Source: Bacillus sp. (in: firmicutes) (GTDB lineage: Bacteria > Bacillota > Clostridia > Lachnospirales > Lachnospiraceae). Taken from it: DNA of 42,604 nt. Below are positions 34,810 through 40,394 of this stretch, in pieces. The position numbers and the translations under genes were made by a program. Under the pieces are notes generated by a model, which did not search any database, was not told where the DNA came from, and saw nothing but the letters and a program-made list of their open reading frames with translations. The stretch lies in the NCBI GenBank assembly GCA_023666125.1, contig JAMPCN010000011.1, positions 1 through 42,604 on the forward strand, read 5' to 3'. How positions within the stretch are numbered: the stretch's first letter is position 1; the number at the start of each line of letters is the position of its first letter.

Positions 34810-34977
34810 TCACAAACACAAAATATATAGGATACTTCCTATTGACATAATCGCAAACACAAAATCAAACTTACTTTTCTTAATTATGCCGTTAAACATA
34901 AACCAAACAACAATACAAATGTCAGATATGAGTATCAAGGTTGTTATACATTTTAACAATATTGAACTATCATTCAT
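34810..34977 (-). CDS. Small membrane protein, 55 residues
   Basis: Starts at ATG 34977 with AAAGGAA upstream. MNDSSILLKCITTLILISD begins a first membrane helix (about 7-30) and FDFVFAIMSIGSILYILCL ends a second; a short basic loop (IIKKSK) joins them. Not recognised. Below the length usual for automated calls, but start signal, spacing and composition support it. Confidence 0.6.
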   Translation of the reverse strand: MNDSSILLKCITTLILISDICIVVWFMFNGIIKKSKFDFVFAIMSIGSILYILCL

Positions 34978-35013
34978 AATTTTTCCTTTCCAATCTTTGC
35001 CCTATCAATTCGT

Positions 35014-35157
35014 TTATTCATTTTTACCTCCGCCATTTTCCATCTTAGAAATTGCCATTCCCTCTGCAACACCAAGAATATAATTCTGGTTTTCTATGCT
35101 GAGATTTACGAATATGTCGGAAATCTTTTTAATAATATCCTTTTCTTTTTCACTCAT
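35014..35157 (-). CDS. Small acidic/basic protein, 47 residues, first gene of the repressor-controlled operon
   Basis: Starts at ATG 35157 after GGAGGTG. MSEKEKDIIKKISDIFVNLS is amphipathic, then NYILGVAEGMAISKME. No known domain; the size and place (first gene across the operators from the repressor) recall small early proteins of mobile elements. The operator cluster lies directly upstream, so it should be repressed by the XRE protein. Confidence 0.6.
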   Translation of the reverse strand: MSEKEKDIIKKISDIFVNLSIENQNYILGVAEGMAISKMENGGGKNE

Positions 35158-35170
35158 AACATACACCTCC

Positions 35171-35272
35171 ATTGTACTTTGTACAATTATAATATATTAC
35201 AATGTACAATATTTGTCAATATTTTTTGTACTTTGTACAATGTTTATGTAGACTTTCATAGATAAATATTGT
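35171..35272. promoter_or_regulatory. Operator cluster for the XRE repressor
   Basis: Two palindromes share ATTGTAC-ttt-GTACAAT: 35171-35187 is perfect and 35226-35241 is near perfect. A variant lies at about 35200-35212 (ACAATGTACAAT) and a compact ATTGTACAAT at about 35267. They fill the space between the leftward operon and the rightward repressor gene, as expected for a lambda-like or ImmR-like switch region. Promoter boxes inside are AT-rich and not individually certain. Confidence 0.7.
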
Positions 35273-35314
35273 ACAATTATTTAGGAAAAAATATAATAGG
35301 AGAATGTATTAAAA

Positions 35315-35695
35315 ATGAAAAATAGATTAAAAGAAATTAGAAAATCTTTGCCAATATATGGAAAAAACCAAAAAACATTCGCAAAATTCTTGGGAATACC
35401 ACAATCTAATCTTGCGAGTTATGAAACTGGTAGACGAACACCAACTGATGCCGTCATTCAACTATACTGTCAAAAATGTAACGTTAATGAAAAGTGGCTT
35501 CGCACTGGAACAGGCAGCAAAACAATAAACAAAACACGCAATCAGGAGATAACTTCATTTACCAATGAAGTGCTTAATTTATCAGATGAAAATATTAAAA
35601 GACGGTTAATTACAGCCTTGGTAAAATTAGATGAAAACGACTGGCTAACCATCGAGAAAATCGCAAATACTTTAAAAGAAAAACCCATGGAGTAG
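35315..35695 (+). CDS. XRE-family transcriptional repressor
   Basis: 126 residues. The N-terminal helix-turn-helix reads TFAKFLGIPQSNLASYETGRRTP (about 20-42), typical of CI-like and ImmR-like regulators, followed by NEKWLRTGTG and a helical C-terminal half with no peptidase motif. Likely the master repressor of the element, binding the TTGTAC/GTACAA palindromes just upstream and controlling the leftward operon. The ribosome-binding site is GGAG at 12 nt, rather far. The only plus-strand protein gene clearly seen in the element. Confidence 0.88.
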   Translation: MKNRLKEIRKSLPIYGKNQKTFAKFLGIPQSNLASYETGRRTPTDAVIQLYCQKCNVNEKWLRTGTGSKTINKTRNQEITSFTNEVLNLSDENIKRRLITALVKLDENDWLTIEKIANTLKEKPME

Positions 35696-35712
35696 AATTC
35701 CCTGGGTTTTAT
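35681..35712 (+). terminator. Intrinsic terminator after the repressor gene
   Basis: AAACCCA...TGGGTTT hairpin with GG/CC core, followed by TTTATAT; it overlaps the stop codon. Confidence 0.65.
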
Positions 35713-35748
35713 ATAATATTTCTAACTTGGTAAACATTTCCTGTCATA

Positions 35749-36876
35749 TTATTTTTCTTCTACTGTTGATTCATAATTATAGTATTCAATATTTGCTGTG
35801 ACACAATTATTGAATAAAGAATCTATTTTTTCATATCCTAAATAATAATACTTACCTTTATTAAATGCTTCTCCACTTACATTCCCAAAAAATGATGAAC
35901 CTTGCGGCATCCTGTAATTACTAATATCCACGCTGCACGTTCCATCCTCTAGTATAATTAAATCATTATATCTACAATAGGAATAAAAGAAAAAGTTGTT
36001 TTCTGAATTATCTACTTCTATTTTATATATTAAATAAATCATATTATGTTCATTATACATTTGCATACTGTCTTTTGCCGTCAATAAATAGCTTCCCACA
36101 TACTCCATATCTTTCATTGATTCTATTTCATCCCATTTTGAAGCAACATGCGCTTTCATGGCATCTTCCATTTGAGATTTCATACTTTCTAAGACGGAAT
36201 CCGGTATTTCTGATAACTCCACAACATACTTTGCTACATTTGACACTTCAAATTCTTTTGTATCGCTTTCAGCCATATATCCTTTTTCCAAAAGTTTTGA
36301 TTTATCATATTCTGCTGTCACTGTAACCTTATCACCAATATTCAAATTATCGGTTTTATCAAGCACATATCTTATTCCCTGCACATAAGTATCCGTATTG
36401 GCATCTGCTATATGTGCCGTTACATTAGGCGCAATACCTGTATATGACACATCTATATTCTCAAATAAATCTACATACTGTACTTCCGGTAATCCTTCCA
36501 CCTTAAACTTCTTTTCTTCGGCAACAAATTTTATTCCGTATTCTTTAACCGCTTCATTATCAACAACTGCCGTAACAGTTACTTCATCTCCATTGGAAAG
36601 ATTCTCATTAGGTGATACCGTATAGGAAACAGACATTTCTATCATTAAAGCGTCTCCTAAAGATGAAAAATTCTCTATTTCTTTGACACCTGCCTGTTCC
36701 AGTGCTTCTTTCTCCCAATCATAAGCATTTTCAATATCTGCTGTTCCGTATCCATTAACCCCGTTATAAGTTAATGTTACTGATTCCATTACATCAATCT
36801 TCTTTGTTCCACAGCCAGTTAATATTAAAAAACATAAAGTCATTACTATTCCTACTGTGATTTTTCTCTTTTTCAT
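35749..36876 (-). CDS. Surface lipoprotein with two Ig-like beta repeats
   Basis: 375 residues with a lipoprotein signal (MKKRK, hydrophobic run, LILTGCG; lipidated Cys at 22). Two repeats of about 90 residues follow, each running from VMESVTLTYNGVNGYG or LFENIDVSYTGIAPNV to NGDEVTVTAVV or IGDKVTVTAEY. The C-terminal half (about 220-375) is rich in Tyr and Asn and is not recognised. Repeats of this kind occur in Firmicutes surface lipoproteins of unknown role. AAAGGAG precedes ATG 36876. Possible cargo or entry-exclusion protein, by location only. Confidence 0.7.
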   Translation of the reverse strand: MKKRKITVGIVMTLCFLILTGCGTKKIDVMESVTLTYNGVNGYGTADIENAYDWEKEALEQAGVKEIENFSSLGDALMIEMSVSYTVSPNENLSNGDEVTVTAVVDNEAVKEYGIKFVAEEKKFKVEGLPEVQYVDLFENIDVSYTGIAPNVTAHIADANTDTYVQGIRYVLDKTDNLNIGDKVTVTAEYDKSKLLEKGYMAESDTKEFEVSNVAKYVVELSEIPDSVLESMKSQMEDAMKAHVASKWDEIESMKDMEYVGSYLLTAKDSMQMYNEHNMIYLIYKIEVDNSENNFFFYSYCRYNDLIILEDGTCSVDISNYRMPQGSSFFGNVSGEAFNKGKYYYLGYEKIDSLFNNCVTANIEYYNYESTVEEK

Positions 36877-36915
36877 CAGCTTTTCTCCTTTGTACTTTCG
36901 CCTTATTTTTATATT

Positions 36916-37605
36916 TTATAAAATATTCATTTGCTGAAAATAACGATATAGTTCGTCCTTAATTTTATAACGGTCATCACGCATAATAGAAGAATCATGT
37001 TTATAGCGAAACAATGGTAATCCAAGTGCTGAAGAAATATTATCTTTAAGGGCATCCGTTTTTTGCTGTTTTAATAATGATTTTTCTCCAAATGGTGTTG
37101 TACTCCTATGAGACTTTCCATCAATTTCAACTAAAAGAATTGGCCGATATAAATAATACGAATCTTTTTTATAACGCTGACAAATAATAAAATCTACATT
37201 TTTAGCTAACCTTTGCAACGCAATATCTTTAGCCATATAATTCTTTTCTACTTCTGAACCAATACTTATAAAGGCATATAACCCCACTTGAGGAAAAACA
37301 ATAAAATCTTCCCTTCTCTTTTCCTTAAAAAATTCATCTAATATACAATTAAGATAATAAAACACACGAGATTCATTAGGATTCATACAAGAATTTTTAA
37401 GGCAATAATAATTCGCCGGATTATTTTCAATATCCAAAGAAATATCATCTTTACTTCCCTTATAAGAATCTCTTTTTTGATTTTCCAATTCAGTCTTTCG
37501 CTTTAATTCCTGAAAATCTCTTTTGATACGTGAATACTTTTTTCGGAGTATTAAAATAATTATAAATAATAAGAAAAAAAGTATAATGATGCACTTTTGT
37601 TCCAT
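36916..37605 (-). CDS. DUF2726 protein with membrane anchor (PD-(D/E)XK-like fold)
   Basis: 229 residues. A strong N-terminal membrane segment (about 5-21, IIILFFLLFIIILIL), a charged linker, and a DUF2726 domain (about 72-229). Restriction-enzyme-like residues are Glu79 (NESRVFYYL), Asp138 (NVDFIIC), Glu160 and Asp162 with Lys164 (LLVEIDGKSH). Seen also: LGLPLFRYKHD. The predicted nuclease core is intact, but the membrane anchor makes the substrate unclear; it might police incoming DNA. ATG 37605 has GAGAAAA upstream, a weak site. Confidence 0.8.
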   Translation of the reverse strand: MEQKCIIILFFLLFIIILILRKKYSRIKRDFQELKRKTELENQKRDSYKGSKDDISLDIENNPANYYCLKNSCMNPNESRVFYYLNCILDEFFKEKRREDFIVFPQVGLYAFISIGSEVEKNYMAKDIALQRLAKNVDFIICQRYKKDSYYLYRPILLVEIDGKSHRSTTPFGEKSLLKQQKTDALKDNISSALGLPLFRYKHDSSIMRDDRYKIKDELYRYFQQMNIL

Positions 37606-37759
37606 TCGATAATTTTCTCCTCATATTATTTTATATATTTCTTCATTACTATATCATAACTTACTTTCAATATCTATCTTTATCGACAAAATAACATCTC
37701 TTATTTTTCCAAATAATTGACTATTGGCAGAAAATAATTGAATTTCTCTACTCACTATG

Positions 37760-37840
37760 TTACATTAAATATAATCTCTTGTCGAAAAAGGTCAGAAACG
37801 CAACAATCAAACTGCCAAAAGAAGTTAAAACAGCAACCTT
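37760..37840 (-). pseudogene. Possible remnant of a holin-like small toxin
   Basis: The minus-strand frame ends VAVLTSFGSLIVAFLTFFDKR, which resembles the tail of the small holin-like toxins common in Firmicutes. It lacks an in-frame ATG, GTG or TTG near a usable ribosome-binding site. An inverted repeat and a possible antisense RNA lie on the other strand at its 5' end. Either a broken toxin or one with an unusual start. Confidence 0.35.
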
Positions 37841-37875
37841 TATCCTTAACCGGGGTGGTTGCTGTTTTGCTGTTT
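37770..37875 (+). ncRNA. Possible antisense RNA opposite the holin-like remnant
   Basis: A perfect -10 TATAAT (37770-37775, weak -35) could start an RNA near 37782. It would run antisense to the remnant and end in a perfect 12-bp hairpin, AAAACAGCAACC (37827-37838) with GGTTGCTGTTTT (37857-37868), followed by a T-rich stretch. Inferred from layout. Confidence 0.35.
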
Positions 37876-37903
37876 TGAATAAATAGAAAAATATAGGTAA
37901 TAC

Positions 37904-37932
37904 TTGAAAATGCTTACTGCATATGATATACT
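37904..37932 (+). promoter_or_regulatory. Promoter of the antitoxin RNA
   Basis: -35 TTGAAA (37904-37909), 17-nt spacer, -10 TATACT (37927-37932). Predicted start near 37939. Confidence 0.75.
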
Positions 37933-37942
37933 TGCAGTAGCT

Positions 37943-37971
37943 AGAAAAGATATTATTGTCAAAAGCAACAC
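37943..37971 (+). repeat. Direct repeat copy A (antitoxin side)
   Basis: AGAAAAGATATTAT then TGTCAAAAGCAACAC. It matches copy B apart from a 3-base and a 1-base gap. Confidence 0.8.
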
Positions 37972-37976
37972 AAAGC

Positions 37977-38010
37977 GAAACCCCCAAGGTCTGACCACCT
38001 TGGGGGTTTC
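37977..38010. terminator. Shared bidirectional terminator of the toxin-antitoxin locus
   Basis: A perfect 14-bp stem, GAAACCCCCAAGGT with ACCTTGGGGGTTTC, and a 6-nt loop. On the plus strand it is followed by TTTT; on the minus strand by a weaker U-poor tail. Convergent transcripts would overlap through it. Confidence 0.85.
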
Positions 38011-38017
38011 TTTTAGG

Positions 38018-38113
38018 CTAATTGTCGCTGTCGTTTCCATCTAACCATTTGCAAATGCAATAGCTAACTACATCTGCCATAATGGAAACCAGAAAAGATA
38101 TTATCGTTGTCAA
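38018..38113 (-). CDS. Fst-like type I toxin peptide, 31 residues
   Basis: Starts with TTG at 38113, 9 nt after AAAGGGGGTG. TTIISFLVSIMADVVSYCIC is one hydrophobic membrane span, and KWLDGNDSDN is a charged, acidic tail. The form (short span, basic-Trp-Leu-Asp junction, polar tail) is that of Fst-family type I toxins, which damage membranes when produced without antisense RNA. The 5' leader CACCC (38144-38148) can pair with GGGTG of the RBS (38121-38125), as in fst mRNA, which hides its own ribosome site. A GTG frame of 19 codons overlaps but is hydrophilic. Promoter and terminator are both recognisable. Confidence 0.72.
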   Translation of the reverse strand: MTTIISFLVSIMADVVSYCICKWLDGNDSDN

Positions 38114-38123
38114 AAGCAAACAC
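38091..38123 (+). repeat. Direct repeat copy B (over the toxin RBS and start)
   Basis: AGAAAAGATATTATCGT then TGTCAAAAGCAAACAC. The toxin mRNA carries its complement, covering the RBS edge (38121-38123) and the start codon (38111-38113). Confidence 0.8.
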
Positions 38124-38161
38124 CCCCTTTCTGTTGCCAGAATGGGTGCGACAACACAATC

Positions 38162-38190
38162 ATTATATTATTACTGATTTTTCTTTGCAA
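38162..38190 (-). promoter_or_regulatory. Promoter of the toxin mRNA
   Basis: -35 TTGCAA (38185-38190), 17-nt spacer, perfect -10 TATAAT (38162-38167) on the minus strand; predicted start near 38155, giving a transcript of about 180 nt to the shared terminator. Confidence 0.78.
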
Positions 38191-38239
38191 GTTTTCGACA
38201 TAAAATTACATCCGCTATGTATTTTATATCCATGATACG

Positions 38240-38449
38240 CACCTCCCGCCGGAAACGGCGTTATGTGTTTTAAGCATCCGCCCTATGGCGGATAAAACAC
38301 GCCACGAAAATCCCCATTTTCGTGGAATAGCAAGCAACGCAACTGTGTACACAGTTACACAAATATACAAAAATATCCGTACCGGAATTTTTATATATTT
38401 TGCTTGTTGGGGCGAATCCCCAAACCCCTTATCATGCCAAAAACGGCAT
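38240..38449. other. Hairpin-rich intergenic region, candidate oriT
   Basis: No gene. Five inverted repeats lie within about 180 nt: ATCCGCC-ctat-GGCGGAT (38276-38293), CCACGAAAAT-cccc-ATTTTCGTGG (38302-38325), the palindrome AACTGTGTACACAGTT (38341-38356), TTGGGG-cgaat-CCCCAA (38407-38423) and ATGCC...GGCAT (38434-38449). GAATCCCCAAACCCCTTAT after the fourth could be a nic region. It is next to the relaxase gene, on its 3' side. Such density of repeats beside a MobP relaxase gene suggests oriT; the nick site is not proven. Confidence 0.5.
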
Positions 38450-38496
38450 TAAAAAAGAAATGCAATCTTTCCTTTTTTAAGAATTGATTGCATTTC
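38450..38496 (-). terminator. Intrinsic terminator after the relaxase gene
   Basis: GAAATGCAATC (38457-38467) pairs with GATTGCATTTC (38486-38496); on the minus strand TTTTTT follows. It lies just past the relaxase stop. Confidence 0.8.
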
Positions 38497-38500
38497 CTTT

Positions 38501-39970
38501 TTATATATTTCGTTCGTTTTGGCTTTTCTCTTTATCCTGCTGTTTTGTGTCATCACTCAAATTTATATCAAGAGCATTTTTTATATTTTGTGATACTCGC
38601 GTTAATTCATTTATCTCACTTTTTAATGAACTGCTCTTCTTTAATAATTCACTTTTTTCATGGCTTAACTCTTTATATTTTTCAAACAATTCAGAAAGAT
38701 TTATTTCTTTTGGACTTATTTGTTTTCTTTGAAAATATATTTCTGCTGATTTAAACAGAACAATTTGTTTTTCATGCTCTCTGATATACTCTGCCGGATT
38801 TTTTACCCGCTTTGACTCATAAAAAACGGCTGCATTTTGTTTGTAATTTTTTGTAAATTTTATTTTTTCTGATAAGTCCAATAATTCATTTTCTATATTT
38901 TCAATATCCTTTTTTAAGAGGGAATATTCTGCTTTTTTTCCATCAGCATAATTTTGAAAATCATATGAAGTCGTAATTCCATGTTGCATTAAAAAATTCA
39001 TAGTTTTTACTAACGTATTGATATTACTTTTTACCAATGCCTGTTCATATGCTTTTGACTCTTGTGCTTTAATATTCTTATCTATATCAACCAGTAAATT
39101 AATGCGTTTTGAATCAAATTTTTTCGTTTTTGCTTCTTGCGCTTGATATGTACTTTGTTTGTTCTCTTGAATCTTATCATTTTCATTTACATGAGACGCT
39201 GCACCCAGCGCGCTTTTCTCTTTATTAGCAATTCTTTGCTTAATTGCGTCTTCTGTATAATCATCTCCTACGGTTTTTGCCCGTGTATAAGCATCGCGAC
39301 CTTCTCTCATTTGTTCCGGTGCATGAAAAGCGATATACTTCCCTTTCTTTATTGTATATCCCTCCATCTCCATTGCAAACAAAAAATCATCAAAAGAATC
39401 TGATGTCTGAATTGCACTATCTATAGCCTCTTTTAATTTATTTTTCCATCCGGCCTCTTTGTGATTATCATTATATTGCCGCTTTCGTTTTGCATCATAT
39501 TTAGGAAGAACTGACAGATTATTTTCTTTACAGATTTCATCATTAATATCACGGATGCGGTATTTATCTTTTTTATTGGAATGATATTTTTTGTGAGAAA
39601 CATAATCAACCGAATTGAATATGATATGATTATGGATATGCCCTTTATCTATATGCGTTGCAATAACAAACTCATGTTTTCCCCTTGTGACTTTTTGAGC
39701 AAACTCTATGCCAAGTTTTAGAGCCTGCTCCGGAGTAATATCATCTTCCGGTGAAAATGACTGTATTAAATGATAGGCAACTCGATTCCCTGCTCGATTT
39801 CCCATTTGATTCCCTTGTTCTGCCGTTAATCCCATTTCAATATCGGCTGTGTTGATAGAACAACTATATGAATACACAAGCTGTCCTGCGTCTGTTTTAT
39901 CAGGATTTATGATATAATCTATTGCCTTTTTAAGCGTATTTTTGATTGCTTTTATTTTTGACGTTGCCAT
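38501..39970 (-). CDS. Relaxase (MobP / MobA-VirD2 type)
   Basis: Nicks oriT and leads the DNA strand during conjugation. 489 residues. The N-terminal relaxase domain (about 1-220) has a candidate tyrosine in AIDYIINPDKT (Tyr19), the HLIQSFSP motif (about 67), and the three-histidine metal site ATHIDKGHIHNHIIFNSVD (His111, 113, 115). The C-terminal half (about 290-480) is coiled coil, rich in Lys and Glu, a usual region for contact with other transfer proteins. It starts 19 nt after the mobC-like gene. No helicase or primase domain is present. Confidence 0.92.
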   Translation of the reverse strand: MATSKIKAIKNTLKKAIDYIINPDKTDAGQLVYSYSCSINTADIEMGLTAEQGNQMGNRAGNRVAYHLIQSFSPEDDITPEQALKLGIEFAQKVTRGKHEFVIATHIDKGHIHNHIIFNSVDYVSHKKYHSNKKDKYRIRDINDEICKENNLSVLPKYDAKRKRQYNDNHKEAGWKNKLKEAIDSAIQTSDSFDDFLFAMEMEGYTIKKGKYIAFHAPEQMREGRDAYTRAKTVGDDYTEDAIKQRIANKEKSALGAASHVNENDKIQENKQSTYQAQEAKTKKFDSKRINLLVDIDKNIKAQESKAYEQALVKSNINTLVKTMNFLMQHGITTSYDFQNYADGKKAEYSLLKKDIENIENELLDLSEKIKFTKNYKQNAAVFYESKRVKNPAEYIREHEKQIVLFKSAEIYFQRKQISPKEINLSELFEKYKELSHEKSELLKKSSSLKSEINELTRVSQNIKNALDINLSDDTKQQDKEKSQNERNI

Positions 39971-39988
39971 ATTTCATTTCCTCGTATG

Positions 39989-40327
39989 TTATGGTACTTG
40001 ATAAAATTTCGCACGAATCATTTTCCAAATTTTATCCATATCCTTTTTTACTTCTTCAATTTCTGCCTTATAGACATTATTTTCACTGTTAATTTTATGC
40101 GCAATCTGATTGATATTAATTCCTATTTTGTTAATCTCGTAAGCAAGATTTTTTAAATCAGAATAATCAACCTTGATGATAAATCCATTTGTAGCTATTT
40201 CAATAATATATTCCTGTAAGCTTGTAGCCCCGGCCTCTTCCTTACGCGCTTTAATTAATTGATATTCATAATCCGTAGCCATAATATGAATATTTCTATC
40301 TCTAAAACGATTATCTTTATTTTTCAT
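39989..40327 (-). CDS. MobC-like mobilization accessory protein
   Basis: 112 residues from ATG 40327 (AAAGGAG upstream; the longer frame runs through a terminator). The N-terminal half (RNIHIMATDYEYQLIKARKEEAG, ATSLQEYI) is a ribbon-helix-helix type DNA-binding part. The C-terminal half has NKIGININQIAHKIN, the MobC signature. MobC proteins open oriT for the relaxase. The two genes form a pair, which fits a mobilization module. Confidence 0.87.
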   Translation of the reverse strand: MKNKDNRFRDRNIHIMATDYEYQLIKARKEEAGATSLQEYIIEIATNGFIIKVDYSDLKNLAYEINKIGININQIAHKINSENNVYKAEIEEVKKDMDKIWKMIRAKFYQVP

Positions 40328-40349
40328 TTCATATTCTCCTTTAAATTTA

Positions 40350-40386
40350 AAAATATGCGGAAGACATTTTGTCTCCCGCATATTTT
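40350..40386 (-). terminator. Hairpin terminator ahead of mobC
   Basis: AATATGCGG...CCGCATATT with an inner AGAC/GTCT stem, then TTTTTAAATTT on the minus strand. It lies between the stop of the repeat protein gene and the mobC-like start, so transfer genes downstream would need readthrough or a promoter of their own. Confidence 0.7.
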
Positions 40387-40394
40387 AGATTTAC

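Larger units (their letters stand above)
37939..38014 (+). ncRNA. Type I antitoxin RNA (par RNA II-like)
   Basis: A predicted RNA of about 76 nt from its own strong promoter to the hairpin at 37977-38010. It contains repeat copy A (37943-37971). That repeat is nearly identical to the plus-strand sequence at 38091-38123 and so complementary to the toxin mRNA over its RBS and start codon. Its 3' end overlaps the toxin mRNA's 3' end at the shared terminator. Both contact regions match the plan of pAD1 par RNA II. Confidence 0.7.

Noticed and set aside
36398-36625. Plus-strand frame opposite the lipoprotein gene
   Set aside because: Antisense shadow of the Ig-like repeats.
37760-37987. Minus-strand frame of 75 codons as a full gene
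   Set aside because: Its first half crosses the antitoxin promoter region; only the last 25 codons resemble a known small toxin, reported as a remnant.
37846-38040. Minus-strand frame of 64 codons as a membrane protein
   Set aside because: It reads through the shared terminator and repeat copy A of the toxin-antitoxin locus; the similarity to the toxin comes from the direct repeat.
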